Positions 63,643 through 64,000 of a stretch of DNA of 64,000 nucleotides are shown one piece after another; within the stretch, counting starts at the first letter, position 1; each line of letters starts with the position of its first letter. Made by a program: the position numbers and the translations under genes. The DNA comes from Auriscalpium vulgare (taxonomy: Eukaryota > Basidiomycota > Agaricomycetes > Russulales > Auriscalpiaceae): positions 806,001 to 870,000 of the forward strand of contig JAHBBC010000017.1 in the NCBI GenBank assembly GCA_019915015.1, in the 5' to 3' direction. The notes beneath the pieces are model-generated. The model ran no database searches and was not told where the DNA came from. It was given only the letters and a program-made list of their open reading frames with translations.

Positions 63643-64000
63643 CCTCGATCACCCGTGCGCTACGCTTGCACCCGCCATTCCGCCCCGCACGCTGCCATTC
63701 CCGCCTCGCTGGCCCACGCACCGCCATCCAGATGCATGCGGTGCTATCCCGACGCGCGTGCAACCCCCTGCAACGTCACTGGGCCTCCACCTTCAACTCA
63801 CTCTCCCGTGAGTCGCTTTCTCGCGTACAGCGCCATCCTCGACACGGCCTCCTCCGAACTCTGGCTGGCGGGAATCTCGCGCACTTGCGCAACCGCATTG
63901 TGGAGCTTGATAGTCTCGTGCGCGAGCTGCATAGTGAGCCCACTTCCATCTCTCCTCACCCGCCATCCCGTCCACTCATGCAGCACTGCAGGCAAACTGC
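63643..64000. other. Right edge of window, unresolved
   Basis: After the permease similarity stops, a plus-strand frame from about 63770 reads plausibly (GLLRTLAGGNLAHLRNRIV) and runs off the window. Too short to call; it may be a gene joined to the truncated permease. Confidence 0.25.

Overview
The window looks like a transposon-rich piece of a filamentous basidiomycete (Agaricomycete-type) genome. The basis is GC-rich DNA, genes split by 45-100 nt GT-AG introns with CTAAC/CTGAC-like branch points, a chromodomain Ty3/Gypsy retrotransposon of fungal type, a hAT transposon, tRNA-headed SINEs and a decayed PHO84-type phosphate permease. There is no sign of bacterial operons, CRISPR or rRNA. The species cannot be named from the sequence alone.

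Layout. 1-2641: an imperfect tandem duplication of a single-pass membrane/coiled-coil gene, each copy damaged differently. 4396-5383: two tRNA-derived SINE-like repeats in opposite orientation that share a tail but not a head. 6056-8591: an 11-exon C2H2 zinc-finger gene whose N-terminal half is built from tandemly duplicated exon pairs. 10362-10842: a compact three-exon gene with a TATA box. 11636-22440: large palindrome A. 23313-28456: an apparently intact hAT transposon whose 951-aa transposase is split into 18 exons. 29546-40551: an 11.0 kb Ty3/Gypsy element (minus strand) with identical-looking 302-bp LTRs, a 5-bp target duplication, gag, protease, pol and a large extra ORF after pol. 42058-44045: two 671-bp direct repeats around an AT-rich island. 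45244-62097: large palindrome B with 7.09 kb arms, one arm carrying a 2016-bp foldback transposon. 62737-63642: a phosphate-permease pseudogene.

The outstanding structure is the pair of palindromes. Arms A-left and B-left/B-right are almost identical over about 4.9 kb. Each palindrome has a 645-bp spacer, and the two spacers are exact reverse complements relative to their arms, so the two loci look like the two isomers of an invertible segment flanked by inverted repeats. The arms carry a small spliced gene in four copies next to a divergently oriented ORF, and the spacer carries its own spliced two-exon gene, whose orientation differs between the two loci.

Most named features rest on translation read by eye and on splice-site logic. 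Arm genes, spacer gene and several small ORFs have no recognised family, and their confidence is set accordingly.
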